DNA of 64,000 bases, taken from assembly GCA_010094045.1 (NCBI GenBank), contig ML986629.1:62001-126000 (forward strand), read 5' to 3'. Of the stretch, positions 12,040-23,258 are shown piece by piece. Positions within the stretch are counted from its first letter, which is position 1. The number at the start of each line of letters is the position of its first letter. Position numbers and translations under genes: made by a program. Below the pieces are notes generated by a model, which was not told where the DNA came from, made no database searches, and saw only the letters and a list, made by a program, of their open reading frames with translations. The stretch is from Lojkania enalia (Eukaryota > Ascomycota > Dothideomycetes > Pleosporales).

Positions 12040-15000
12040 CTACTCAAACACGTCACTAATATATCTCTCCTCCTTAATCCCATCGAACCACTCGTCCACC
12101 TCCTTCCCGGTAGCGCCACTTGGCTCTATGTAGATCTTCTTACACACCTGTGCAGTACTCTTCGCAAGTTTCCTTGCGCTTCCGGAACGAAGACTTTAGC
12201 ACCGTACTCACTGAACGACTTCTTCAACTCCTCGCGCTCTTCCCACATACGATCAGGCACATGCTTCTGGTTAGTCCCAGAAGAGGGTCCGACCTTCGAG
12301 AAGCAAGGGCGAACACTTACACTACCGTCTTCCTCCCATCTTCTAAGTTCATCTGCATATATGAAGTCCTTTTCATAATGCCGGCAACCGAAGTAGAGGA
12401 TTTCCGGGCCAAGTTCTTGGTTACGAGCACGTGTAATGACTTCGCGCTCCTCCATGAAGCCTAGCATAGGAGCAAGCCCAGAGCCAGCGCAAACCATAAC
12501 GATGGGCACCTTGGGGTTGAGCAGAAGGTGGAAGTCTACGTTCGTGGGGCGTGTGAAGCAACGGACTCTCTCTCCGACTTCCTGCCTAGCAAGGTATGTA
12601 GACGCAACGCCGCGGAAGTTCCCACGCCCGGACCATGCAGGTTCGTCATGGGCGTCGAACGTGATGGATGCATTGAGTTTTTCAGTGGATCGACCCTCTG
12701 ATTCGACAAATTGAACATTTGCCAAAGGGCTTGAGCTAATACTGTATTGTCGCGGCGTAAGCGGCTTCAGCATGTCCAGGTACACGGGAAAAGGAAGCTG
12801 GGAATCTGGACATACCTCGAGTAGATCGAGCACTGAACACCGCCTCTCCAGCACCTGTTTCCTGTACACGTCGTCTTTTGTAAGCTGAAGCAATTCGTCG
12901 CGGGTCTTTTCTGGTGAAGTTTCGGCTAGTGCTTGAATCCGCTTCTGGGAAGCGGGAGTTGCTAGCTCGACCCGTGTCATCATGAGGTCAAAGACAGATA
13001 ATGGTGTTCCAGGTGATAGGATGGCTTTATTCGTTCCTGTGACCGTAATGGAGTCGTCTGGAGAGATATTGAATCGTTTCCAGATGCGTTTCACGTGAGC
13101 AATTGAATTCATTGGAAGCACGACCAAGTAGTCCCCAGCGCGATAACTGCTGCCTACTGGAAGCTCTACTTCCAGATGCTTCTTCGGTAAGCCAACCGCA
13201 CTTCCACAAAGCTCCTTATTAGCCTTGACAATACCGTAACCTATACCTTCCCCATCTAGGCGAGATACGAATGCTGGTGGAGCAATCTTAGCTTCGAAAA
13301 CTCCCGCAATGACCTCTGTAGTTGTGCCGGATTTGTTCCGAAGGTCCTGCCACATGGCATCTGCCCAATCTTCGTATGGACCGATGACATCATATTTGAC
13401 ATCCACAAACCCCGTGTTGGTAAATCCCTGAGCGCCCATTTTCTGAAACAATCCATCGATAAGTTTAGGAACCCTGTGGAAGGTATCTGCCCAGTCGCTG
13501 TTTCCGACGCCAAGTACGGCGTACTTGACCCCATTAAGAAGTTTTGAAGACGCATTAGTTTCTAGCCAAGAAACGAAAAGTTTGGAATTCGGGCTAGGTT
13601 GCCCTTCATATGACGGGGCAATAATGATGACTGGCTGATTTTTGGGAACGTGTTCTGTAGCCGAATCGAGGGTTCCTAAACTTGCCTTGAACCCAAATCG
13701 GGGTGCATTCGACTGGAGCTCTTCAGCATAGGTCTTGCAAGTGCCCGACTGTGAACCATAAAGAATTGTGATAGGCTTCTCTTGGATAGACCTCATACTA
13801 TTAGTGACCCTATCAGTCACATCATGGTCGATGCCATCTAGCGCAACTACTTGTGGTTTGACTGCCGGGGCACCCTGCAGATTTCCTAGAGTACGGCTGG
13901 GCCTTCTACGAACTCTAATCCTAAGGTCATCGGCTTTAACTGTAAGAGAGACCTTGAGCTCTATGCCGTATTGTCAGCAAACACACTTTGTCGAGTAATG
14001 CAGGGAAAATTGGGAGACGCACTAAGTTCATAGTTCGGATCCATGGCCTCAACCTGAAATTTTTGAAGAATAAGTGCAACTACGATGACCATCTCCTGTT
14101 CCGCAAAAGCGCGGCCAATGCAAGCCCTCTCCCCATCGCCAAATGGTTTGAAGACCCCTAGTGGCAACTTTTCGAAGCCGCCGTTGAGGAATCGTTCAAG
14201 TATAAATTCTTCGGCATTCTCTCCCTATACATGAGGATCATGGTGGAAGGGTTTCAAGTTCAGTATGATCTGAGTGGAGGGCTCGACGTGGTACTTTCCT
14301 ACAATCTTGGTGGGTTTTTTTGCGTGTTTCATGATCATGCTTATCGGACCCATGAAGCGAAGCGTTTCGTAGATACAGTACTTGATGTATGGAAGCTGTG
14401 ATAAGTGCTTGGCTTCAAATGTACCATCGCCTAGGACTTTATCAACCTCTTTCTGGGCTGCCATGTACTTCTTGGGGTTCTTAAGGGGATGATAAAACAG
14501 GAAGCCGAGAGTACCGCTTGTAGTTTCATGGCCTGTAACCTAGGCAAGTTAGTATTTATGGAAGAGGGGGGGGTAGTCTAAAAAGACGGACCAAGAATGT
14601 CACCATATTGAACCGGACCTTCTCCTCGGTCATGTGCCCCCCCCCCCCCCCGTCTCTAGATCGGTGCCGTATAGCATCGGATTGAGTAGATCTTTGCTGT
14701 CGGGCTGCGGATGAGCCTTTCGATCCGCAATGATCTCATCACAAAGCGAGTGCATGGCGGCAATATCTTCTACTGTTTTCTGTGCAGAAAATATACGGAA
14801 TTTCGTCTCAAGGGCAGGCTTCGAGGCTCTCATGCCGCATTCCCGCAGAGTTTTGCTCATTTGCTCTATAAACGGATGGTTCTTTTCGGAGTAGAAATTG
14901 TTGAAGCGAAAGCCAAAGGCACATAGGCCTATCATATCGAAATTTAGCCTGTAAAAAGGTTAGATTATATGTAGATGCATCTGCATTCGATCTACCTAGT

Positions 15001-15706
15001 GAAATCATCGCCGGTCACAATTTCGTGGTCAGGCCCGAATCTGATAAGAGTTAGAGTGTGACTACGTCCGAATAGAGCCAAACCGAATGAAATCTTTAGG
15101 TAACTATGGAACTGATCGTTTTCATAGCTCTTATGGAAAAGAATGTGCAACGTCTTATTCAGGTGCTTTATGAAAAACATTGATGCTTCGAGATTAAAGA
15201 GATAAGCATACCTGTCCCATCGTAGAAGCAACTGTGAAGCAATGTTCATCATTCCGTCAAATACCTATGAGCTATTAGTTGTGCTTGGAGAACACCCTGG
15301 TCAACAGACTAGCCTTTCGGATGCCGATGGGTCCGAAGACAGGCATGAGAAGCCGGTGCGCAACCCCCCAATTCTGGAGCAGTCACTAGGGATTATATTA
15401 GGAAGCTGTAAAGGATCGCGTATATGCTCGCCAGAATACGCGGTGAAGAGGCCATCCCCTGTTAATGCTCTGACCTCTTTGAGTGGTCCGTCGACAACTT
15501 TCTCAAACCGAGCGTTATCGCAGACGTCCTTCACTAGTACTATAGACTACGATTTTGCGACCAGGAAGCTCAAGTTGGAATATCTCACCATAGATATCTA
15601 CAAGGCGCCAGAATGATTGTGGTATATTGGCGCCGTCAATGTCAGTCATATTACCCAAGATCTATCTTGGAGGGGGCTGGGGGATGGGAGCTCCTATGTC
15701 TTCCAT
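12040..15706 (-). pseudogene. Broken CYP505 (P450foxy/BM3-like) fused cytochrome P450-NADPH reductase
   Basis: Family members are self-sufficient fatty-acid subterminal hydroxylases: P450, FMN, FAD and NADPH domains on one chain. All are recognisable here in order. P450 part: IPQPP and LGN at the N-terminus, DNARFEK, WGVAHRLLMP, HETTSGT (I-helix region), ETLRF (K-helix ExxR) and heme loop FGDGERACIGR. Reductase part: LYGSQSGTCKTYAEEL (FMN), PRQYSISSS (FAD), MVCAGSGLAPMLGF (NADPH) and a C-terminal DEWF...ERYISDVFE ending at 12040. Lesions seen: TAG at codon 15 (15662-15664); frame change near 15535-15548; splice donor at 15423 reads AT instead of GT; a G15 tract at 14637-14651 one base out of frame; TAG at 14225-14227 where the family has Tyr; one-base deletion near 12185 before GSARK. 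Introns otherwise look normal. I conclude a recently dead gene; assembly error could explain only the homopolymer. Confidence 0.88.
14637..14651. repeat. C15 homopolymer (G15 in coding sense)
   Basis: Lies in the P450 domain just before the I-helix region. The flanking codons are in different frames across it; one base more or fewer-by-two would restore continuity. Confidence 0.9.
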
Positions 15707-17096
15707 GGCTATTATTCGATGTAGAAGGAACAATGAACTGAACCAGATTTTGGGAGAGCTGAGCGAAAGCTGCAAATATTATGGCTTATTTAAATCGGAA
15801 TCGAAGGTCCGGTGCTTAGTAGAACTGAAGATAGGTTTGAGAGAAATATTTATAAGGCGGTGAACGAAAATAGGTCACTAAAGGCGTATTGGATTTGTTA
15901 ACAGGATGCATCTCTTGGAAGGCTGATCTATCAGGATGCATGCCGTGGTAGACGTGGAGAACGACGTAGTCTATTCGTACAAACCCTCGAGCTTCCCTCA
16001 GCGGCCATGCTCAGCCGATTCGCCACAAATGGCTTGCTAAACAAAGCTCCGGACAAGTATGACGCGGCAGTCTCTCCCGTACCATCCAGCATGCAGCTTG
16101 CTGCAACAATTTGTCGCGGCACAGTTGCTGAGTCAAATTGGATCCACGGACTGTGTGCGCCTCTGAATCTTACTAAACAGGAGAGTTCGGCCACGAGTAG
16201 CTCCACTGTTTTCTGTCCACGGGTATTGTTCAGGGGCCATCTTCAACTTTTAACCAATCCCATTCACCCCAGCCAAGCCCATGTACTCAATGACTCATCG
16301 ATGCAGGTCTGTTAAATGAGACAAAGCCAATAGTATGAATCGTAGTCCAGGGATTTGGGGAGCAGACAGCCAACTCTCCGGAGATGACAATGAATGATCG
16401 GTAAAATGCGCATACATCTGTAGGAAGTAGGCGCCATGACATAATGTGAGACCAATCTTTGGTGTTGATACTGTCCGAGGCTTGTGTGGGACATATGGGT
16501 TAGCTGTCCGGCGTATGGATGCAACGGCCGACCCTCGCCTCGGTTGTTTTCGGCCGAGCTCAACTATTGTATTTTTTCTGGCAATATTCATAAGAAAGAA
16601 ACCTAGAAAAGGAAGGACTTTATCAAATATCTCACCTACAGATTTGCGAGGCAAAAGATGGCCTCTCGAAATATTCCTACGGCGATGTGGAAGAAAGAAA
16701 ACATTAACGTCTAGGCACCCATCGACTAACACTATGAGTAAGCGATACTTGAACAACAGGCACACCAAACAAGCATCTATCGTTTGATTTGCCCACCAAG
16801 AGGGAGATTTTCCTAAACGGGACGTTCAGAAAGCGACGTGTTTGATCTATCATGGGCTAGAGGCTTTCGCTGTCCACCCGAGTAGCAGCTCTTCATTCTC
16901 CGTGAAAACGACATCTCACACTATGGTTTCAAGGGCGCTAGTACGGACACAAAAAGCCATTAATTGGGTACCTGATTCATTACACATAAGGACGGAATGA
17001 ACACACGATAAAATCGATTCGATGGTTTCCGGGATACGAGAAAGGGTGACTGATTGCGATGGCACGCCGTATCAATAGGTCGCGACCCAACACGCT
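15707..17096. other. Intergenic upstream of the CYP505 pseudogene
   Basis: About 1.4 kb. Several overlapping open frames of 80-157 codons occur at 15931-16787 on both strands, but none shows a domain, signal peptide or splice-supported extension. I treat them as chance frames or remnants. Confidence 0.4.
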
Positions 17097-18070
17097 CTAC
17101 CAATTTTCATGCTTCTTATCTTTCCAGAACCTTCCGGTTTGGTCTTTTAGGTCCCCAATAGCGAGCATAACCGGCGTCTGCGCGCCTTCATCAGGAGTCT
17201 TGCTTCCCCTTCCTCTCGTCATGTCCGTGTTCACATATCCGGGACAGCAAGAATTGATTAGGACATTATTGCCTCTCTCTTTCTCGGCCATTGCTAACGC
17301 TCTAGTAGCCCCAATGAGACCAGCCTTAGACACAGCATAAGCTGCAGAAGGAAAGCCCACCTCTTTCTCGCTTCCAGTCTCGACTGCCAATGCGAAATCT
17401 TTCAAGATGCTAGTCACATCGGCTTCCGTCTTCGAAGATAAAAACCGACTTCGAATCTCCTCAGAGTATCCGCTGCCCAGCTTGCCGGCGGTACTGGCGA
17501 CATTTACAAGACGTCCATGAGGCTTGAGCAAAGGAAGAAAGGCATGGCACGCCTCGAGGGTGCTGTAATAGTTGCAGCCCAATGTGGTTTTAACGACATC
17601 CGAATCGAAACCCTGCATCGCGATCCCGGCATTGTTGATTACAAAGTCTATACCATCAGGATGGGCCCGCCCGACGTGCTCCGTAAAACTCCGAATACTG
17701 CTGCTATCCGTGATATCCAAATCGTGAAACCTAATTTCTGAAAGCCCTCCATCAGCCGCCAAAGCCTTCGCTGCTTTCAATTGGGCATCCTCCTGGAGGT
17801 TTCTCAGCGCAGCCTGACCCCTGTGGGCAGATCTGGCAGTGAGATAGATTAAGAAAGGTCCATTGTTGAGAACAGATTCTGGATATTGGAGGGCTAGCTG
17901 CCGGACTTGATGATGTTAGAGGAACGGTCAGAGAACGCAATGCGGAGGAGCTACCTATGGCGAGCCCGATCCCCTGGCAGACAACAGTTAGTTACTGATA
18001 GTGGTAGCCGATGAATAACGTAGCAGACCTTGTTTGCACCAGTAACGACACCGACTCTGCTGTAAAACAT
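17097..18070 (-). CDS. Carbonyl reductase-like SDR (CBR1 type)
   Basis: NADPH-dependent carbonyl reductase family, cytosolic by lack of targeting. Exons are 18029-18070, 17955-17973 and 17097-17905. Introns 17974-18028 (GTCTGC...CCAG) and 17906-17954 (GTAGCT...CAAG) are phased to rebuild VVTGANKGIGLAIVRQLALQ, the exact CBR1 N-terminus. Total 289 aa. Visible motifs: TGANKGIG cofactor loop, NNAGIA, NVASTAGKLG with the catalytic serine strand, and YAVSK as YxxxK. An insertion of about 40 residues between the serine strand and YxxxK is characteristic of CBR1-like members, and CCPGYVNTDM follows. The very small second exon (19 nt) is easily missed by gene finders. Physiological substrate unknown. 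Confidence 0.92.
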
Positions 18071-19222
18071 ATTGGAAAGAGGAGAAAGGATCCCGTGAAG
18101 GGCAGAAAACAGTTATAATGTGTCATTTGGTCTTCAAAACTATAGCAATGTTGTGAGGTTCATTAATCATCATCACCAGAAACTAGCCCCGTTTGACTCT
18201 CCCCACCTCCATTGTCGGCGCTCCTGTTTATCCGGCCGCCGACGCCCAAATGATGAGACGAGAAACGAATCCTCGAGGCCAAGCCAAGCTTTGGTAGCGG
18301 CTGATCTCCGTTGCGCTTGAATCGACCCACTCTTCCGTCTCTAGGTCAACCCCTAGTTTCGTGATCTCCAAGTGGCCTCGCTGTCGATGTTTCGAGAAGA
18401 TATGGACACCTCTTAGGCTCGTCGCTTCTCACTCTATGCGAATGTTCAGCAAAACCGCGGAAATTTGTTTTGCGCGCAGCTTCAAACGAGCCCCTCCCAT
18501 GATACAAGGTTTCTGCATCGAACCCCCCTCCTACACCCCGCGCCTTTATGCATGGCACGCGGCAGACCAACATTTGTCACTATTGCTATCCAAACACCAT
18601 CTGGTGATCTTGAGAGATCAAGCTAGTCGTAAGCGATTTCGTCACTCCACCGGGGCAACGAAAAGTATCGTCAAGCCAAGTCAACTCCGGTAGCCTCTTC
18701 GATGGTTGTCAATATTTTATAACCAGAAGCCTCATCTAATAAGGTAGCTCCTATCAGTCTCTCCAAATATGATTCCAGGGCCAAGGTCCATCAAGGACAG
18801 AAATCATAGCCCGACAACTCGTTCATGGAGTTTCCCGTGAAACTAATAGAATTGGTTGCTTGGCGAAGCCAGCAAGATATCTGTTCTCCAATAAGTGGCC
18901 AGTGTGGCTTTCTTGGGACTTTCAGCTTCGCCTTCAGCGGGCTAGGGTCTCGCCGTCACCAGCCGTTCAGAGCTTTTCTATCGCGCAGTCACCCTCTCCA
19001 CAGCGGTCAGAGTTGCTTCCCTTCCAACCTTACAGCTCTCTATGGCTGAGATTTTTCCATATGCCTATCGCGCCGCCATGAGATCCCTTTTTGACTCGGC
19101 TTGTAGCTTGAAGCAATATCGTCCCTCCTGAGATTGCAATATTGTCTTGCTTTTACATACTTCGCCTCCCACGAGCGTGCGAACCAGACTAAATTCGATT
19201 CTTTATTCAAACGTAATCAAAT
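18071..19222. other. Divergent intergenic region between the CBR1-like and surface protein genes
   Basis: About 1.15 kb shared upstream by two divergently transcribed genes. Several open frames of about 70-110 codons (for example 18361-18693) have no recognisable domain and are cysteine/arginine-rich, as expected for chance frames. Confidence 0.5.
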
Positions 19223-20505
19223 ATGAGAGGCTTTCTGTTTCCCTGGGACCTCATCGTCCTTTTGCTGTGCACTTCTCTCATAGCCCAAGCTGCAAATGTT
19301 CTAGATCAGCTTCTGATTACCGCTCCTCCGACGCCGCAAGCAACATATTGTCCGAATGAGATTTTACATAGACGCCAAGAGAGTTGCAGCTTCGGGGAAT
19401 GTGGAGGGAAGTGTCTGGATCAAGGAGCTTTCTGTTGTGGTCCTGCAGGCTCCCTCGTAACATCTCCATATTGTGAGCAGATTCGATTCTACCTGAGAAT
19501 CAATATACTAATTTTCCGTAGGGGTCTGTGATAATGTTAGTAACTTGCATATTACGCGAACGAGAAACCGTATTAATTCGAAGGCAGGGCGCCTGTATCA
19601 CCAGCGTCCGTGGCACAACCGGAATTGTCGACTGCTATGATCCGGACAATCCATCAGGGACAACTCAGTCTTGTATAGACCACGAGCCGACGGCAACTTG
19701 CAAACCAACAGATCGGTGCTTTACTTGGTCAGCAACCTTCAGAACTTTCACAAACCTAGTCTCGATCTAATACCATTTTTCTAGTCATGCGGACGAACCA
19801 TACTGTTTCTGGCAAACCTATATCGCGTCAGGCCAACCGACATTGAGCTGGTTCTCTTGCATAGAAAGCAAGCTACCCGATGCTACCTTCCTCGCCGCCA
19901 CCATTACCACAAACCTCCTCACAACCGACGCGTCCTCTGTGTCATCCTCCACAACTTCATTCGCCAGTGATACCGAGAACGGTTCACCTCTGTCCACTGG
20001 CGCTATAATTGGAATAGCAGTAGGCGGCGGTGTAGCCGTCGTAGGTAGCCTCGCAATCCTCGCGTACTTCTGCTTGAAAAGACGCCACGCACCGTCCACC
20101 CACCCACAGGAACTTAGCTCGGGTCCAGAAACTCAGCAAAAGATAATGCAACAGGTGCCGACGCAGCCTGAGAATCCAACTGAGAATCCAACGGAGCTTG
20201 ATTCGCGAGCTTATACGCGGAGCGAGTTGGATAGCGCCACTGCATATTCGCCGCCGCACAGCCAGTCTGCCATACCGTTCTCGCCGCATGAAGGATATGC
20301 CAGGGACGTCGAGCAAATTGATATGTGGAGACGGGCAATGGGGGCTAGGTCTACAGAATTGCCGAGACAGATGAGTCTTTCTGAGCAACAGTCTAGCGAG
20401 CTGTTTGTAGATCGGCCGGATATACGGGATAGTTGGGGTTATGGGGACGATAGTGAGCATATGAGTCCAAGATCGAATCGGAACTACAACGGTGGAAATA
20501 TTTGA
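19223..20505 (+). CDS. Single-pass cell-surface protein with Cys-rich ectodomain
   Basis: Predicted type I membrane protein of 374 aa. Exons are 19223-19472, 19522-19535, 19588-19727 and 19785-20505, and all junctions keep frame; exon 2 is only 14 nt. The signal peptide covers residues 1 to about 23. A cysteine-rich domain follows (SCSFGECGGKCL, FCCGP, YWVCDNGACITS, CTD-like pairs up to CFTCHADEPYCFW), then a Ser/Thr-rich stalk. The transmembrane helix is IIGIAVGGGVAVVGSLAILAY at about residue 240, followed by a basic stop-transfer KRRH and a cytoplasmic tail of about 115 residues rich in P, S and Q. The layout resembles fungal wall-stress sensors (MID2/WSC class), but the ectodomain is not a clear WSC domain. 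Function not known. Confidence 0.8.
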
Positions 20506-20703
20506 AAGCGATCTAATTGCTTACACATGATAAGCAGGACTAGTGCCACACCCAACGCCACTAAATAGTGAGCTTTGGAATATTGATAGATGCTGGGAGC
20601 CTGTGTGGTACCCAACATCAGCAAGGAATTATCCTATGTGTCTCGAGAATATCGTCGTCTCAGGCGCTTGCACGAATCTCTAACTCGTGATAGTTTTCCC
20701 GTC

Positions 20704-21687
20704 TCAAACATTCTTCTTATCCGCCGTCCCCTTCAACTTCCACAACTTGAATGCATACGTCATATACCAATCAAAAACCTTGGTTGGTAACCACGTCCAT
20801 GCAAACCAAACTATCCAGCTCATCTTTCCCTCCCACACCCATCTCTGCCGCCCAAACCATCCGTCACCCCTCAACACCGCATTCACACACCGCCTAGCAT
20901 AATCCTGTGTATCGCAGCCCAGCTGCTGACTATGCGTAAGCCGATTCTCGTACTCGGCGGCGAGAGGCAGCATATACGAGTCTGGCGGTAATGTACGATG
21001 CACGCGCGCGATATTCGACTTCACTCCCCCAGTTATTACCGTCACGACGCGGACGCCGAGCGGCGCGAGTTCAACCCTCAATGTATTGCTGTACGCGTGT
21101 AAAGCGGCTTTCGACGCATTGTACGGGCTGCCCCAAACATATGGTAGTATCGCTGCGAGACTGCCCGTTTGTACGATTGTGCCCTTGGTGGGAATAAGAA
21201 GCGGAACAAACACTTTGCACATTTGCATTACGGAGAAGAGATTGGCAGTAAAGAGCTCATGGAGCTCGGCAAGCTCGAAATCGAGGGCAGGCACCGTGTA
21301 GTTGCGGCCGGCATTGTTGTAGAGGATGTCGAGGCGGCCGGAGGTCATTTTGGCGACCCTGTCATAGAGGGATTGAATGCTTTCAGGAGAGGTGAGCTCG
21401 AGGGAGACGTAAGTAATGTTGTCGTTGGGTGAGGTGTACTTGGCGGGGTCACGGACGGTTGCGAAGACATGGAAGCCTGGCGGTCCCGGTCAGCCCCTTC
21501 ATTCACGGTGCCGCATTGGTTGAGGATGGAGGAACGGCTATGTACCCTTCTTCGCAAATTCGAGGGCGAGGAAGTGGCCAATGCCCCCCGGCGTGCATCT
21601 GGGTCGTGTCAGCCTCAATCTCCCTATCACCCGACGAAGGCCAGCTTACCCTGTTATCAACGCATATTTCTTGCGGTCCTCCGCCAT
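20704..21687 (-). CDS. AYR1-like SDR (1-acyldihydroxyacetone-phosphate reductase type)
   Basis: SDR resembling yeast Ayr1, which reduces 1-acyl-DHAP in ether lipid/phosphatidate synthesis on ER and lipid droplets. Exons are 21650-21687, 21546-21598 and 20704-21476. Introns 21599-21649 (GTAAGC...CCAG) and 21477-21545 (GTACAT...CCAG) restore YALITGCTPGGIGHFLALEF, the family-specific TGC(S/T)xGGIG cofactor motif. The product is 287 aa. NNAGRNYTVP, GSLAAILPYVWGSPY and YNASK (YxxxK) are present. The C-terminus has a hydrophobic, tryptophan-rich segment (MSWIVWFAWTWLPTKV) that may anchor it to membrane. It is divergent from the methyltransferase gene with 478 bp between starts. Confidence 0.9.
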
Positions 21688-22165
21688 GATGCCCGTTCGC
21701 TCCGACTTCGCTATCTCGATTGAGCCAGTTATAACTGCGCCTGGAGGGTTTTGACGCGTTGATCGGATTAATAATCATCAAGCACAAGCTGAAAGAGGGA
21801 CGACAAAGGGATTCGCAGCGGGGAGGTTAGTTCGGCGGCTCACAACTTCCTGCCCCGCTCTGAGCCCCACGTTGCGGCACCAGGCAGCCCAAGCTTCCAA
21901 GAGATGGCATGAATTAACGAGCTCCCCGACCTAGACTATGGTAGTCTCTCACCCTTGTACGCTTCTTACCAAGTAGTCGCCGAGTTGCCGAGGAAAGGAT
22001 GTATAAAAGTCCTAGCTAACCCCAGTCGGACGCTGCTTTGAAGGGTCTCTTGTCCAGTTCAACCCCAATGTCGACCGACGTATAGCCATTTACGCATCTC
22101 CCCATTCGCTTTCCACTCTGTCATAATATCCATTTCCATACACGAGGAATTCTGCGAAGATAAAA
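21688..22165. promoter_or_regulatory. Shared upstream region of the divergent SDR and methyltransferase genes
   Basis: 478 bp separate two divergent start codons, so regulatory sites for both genes must lie here. I cannot assign particular elements. Confidence 0.5.
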
Positions 22166-23258
22166 ATGGGTTTCCCGGCATGGGTGATAAACAACATTCC
22201 TACCCTTTTACGGCCGCTTCTGCTGCTCTCTCTATCAATCTACCGTACGTTTTGTCTCAACCCTTACTTTCATCTATCTATTCCACACGCTTCTATCCTG
22301 CGACATTGGACGACCCAATTGATAGCAATCATAAAACACTGACCACGGCGGACAGATTTCACCTTAACAGTCTACGAAACCATCTTTGTCGAAAAACAAC
22401 CTAAACAACTCTTCGACCTGCGAAAACTCCGCTTCAAGTCCTTCGCAAGACTCTGGACCCACCATGGTACAATTCCCGCCTCTATACATACCCTAGAGCC
22501 CCCTTCCATCCCTCTCAAAAAAAAAAAAAAAAAAAAAAAATTACTTCGCAAACGCCATTTCTCAATGGACTAATTCTGACCCCGTGTTCGCAGGCGAAGA
22601 AATGTCCGTAGAAATGCCGGGCCCTCTGACAGACCTCCTCTCCCAATGCCACGGCGTCGTCCTCGATATCGGACCGGGCTCCGGACAGATCCTCCCCCGT
22701 TTCGATCCCAAACTCATAACCGCCATGTACGGCGCCGAACCTGCCGCCGAGCTCCACCCTGCCCTTCTCAAGAACGCGAAGAAGTTCGGATTTGGTGATA
22801 AATACAACAATTTGCTCTGCGGTGCCGAGCCCGAATCATTGATTCCGGCGCTGGATAAAAGCGGGGTGCTAAGGCAGATGAATGGAAGAATTAGTGAGAA
22901 GTCGGAGGGTGTTTTCGATGAGATTTGCTGTGTGAGGGTGTTGTGTGGTGTGCCAACGCCGAAGGAGACGATTCGGGGGCTATACAACTTGCTGAAGCCC
23001 GGAGGCAGGATGGTGATTTGCGAGCACGTGGTGAATCCTTGGCGGACGGAGGGTCGCATCGCGGCGCGGGCAATGCAGCTCTTTTACACGTTGCTAGGAT
23101 GGCCCTTCTTTATGGGTGGCTGCGAGTTGCAGAGGCATACGTTTGATTACTTGAAGGAGGCTGCTGGAGAGGAAGGGTGGGCGAGCTTCAATTTACAATA
23201 TATTGAACCGAAAACGACCGTTCCATTTATTGTGGGCGAGCTGAAGAAGAGGTCGTAG
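22166..23258 (+). CDS. SAM-dependent methyltransferase (class I) with N-terminal hydrophobic segment
   Basis: Small-molecule methyltransferase of the Methyltransf_11 kind, 284 aa. Exons are 22166-22244, 22356-22466 and 22594-23258. Introns are 22245-22355 and 22467-22593, the second containing an A24 tract. I chose the ATG at 22166 because the spliced frame is continuous and gives a hydrophobic N-terminus (residues about 10-25, leucine-rich) that may anchor it in a membrane. Motif I reads VVLDIGPGSGQILPRF; the post-I acidic region, an EICCVRVLCG motif and LLKPGGRMVICEHV (motif III) follow, then GCELQRHTF. The pattern resembles fungal proteins similar to TMT1/METTL7. Acceptor molecule unknown. 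Confidence 0.88.
22517..22540. repeat. A24 homopolymer inside an intron
   Basis: Lies in the second intron of the methyltransferase gene, about 50 bases from both donor and acceptor. Confidence 0.9.

Noticed and set aside
12120..14926. Plus-strand frames of 71-114 codons within the CYP505 locus
   Set aside because: Shadows of the P450/reductase coding strand.
16295..16787. Overlapping open frames of 113-157 codons on both strands
   Set aside because: No domain, signal peptide or splice-supported extension; both strands open over the same bases, which fits chance.
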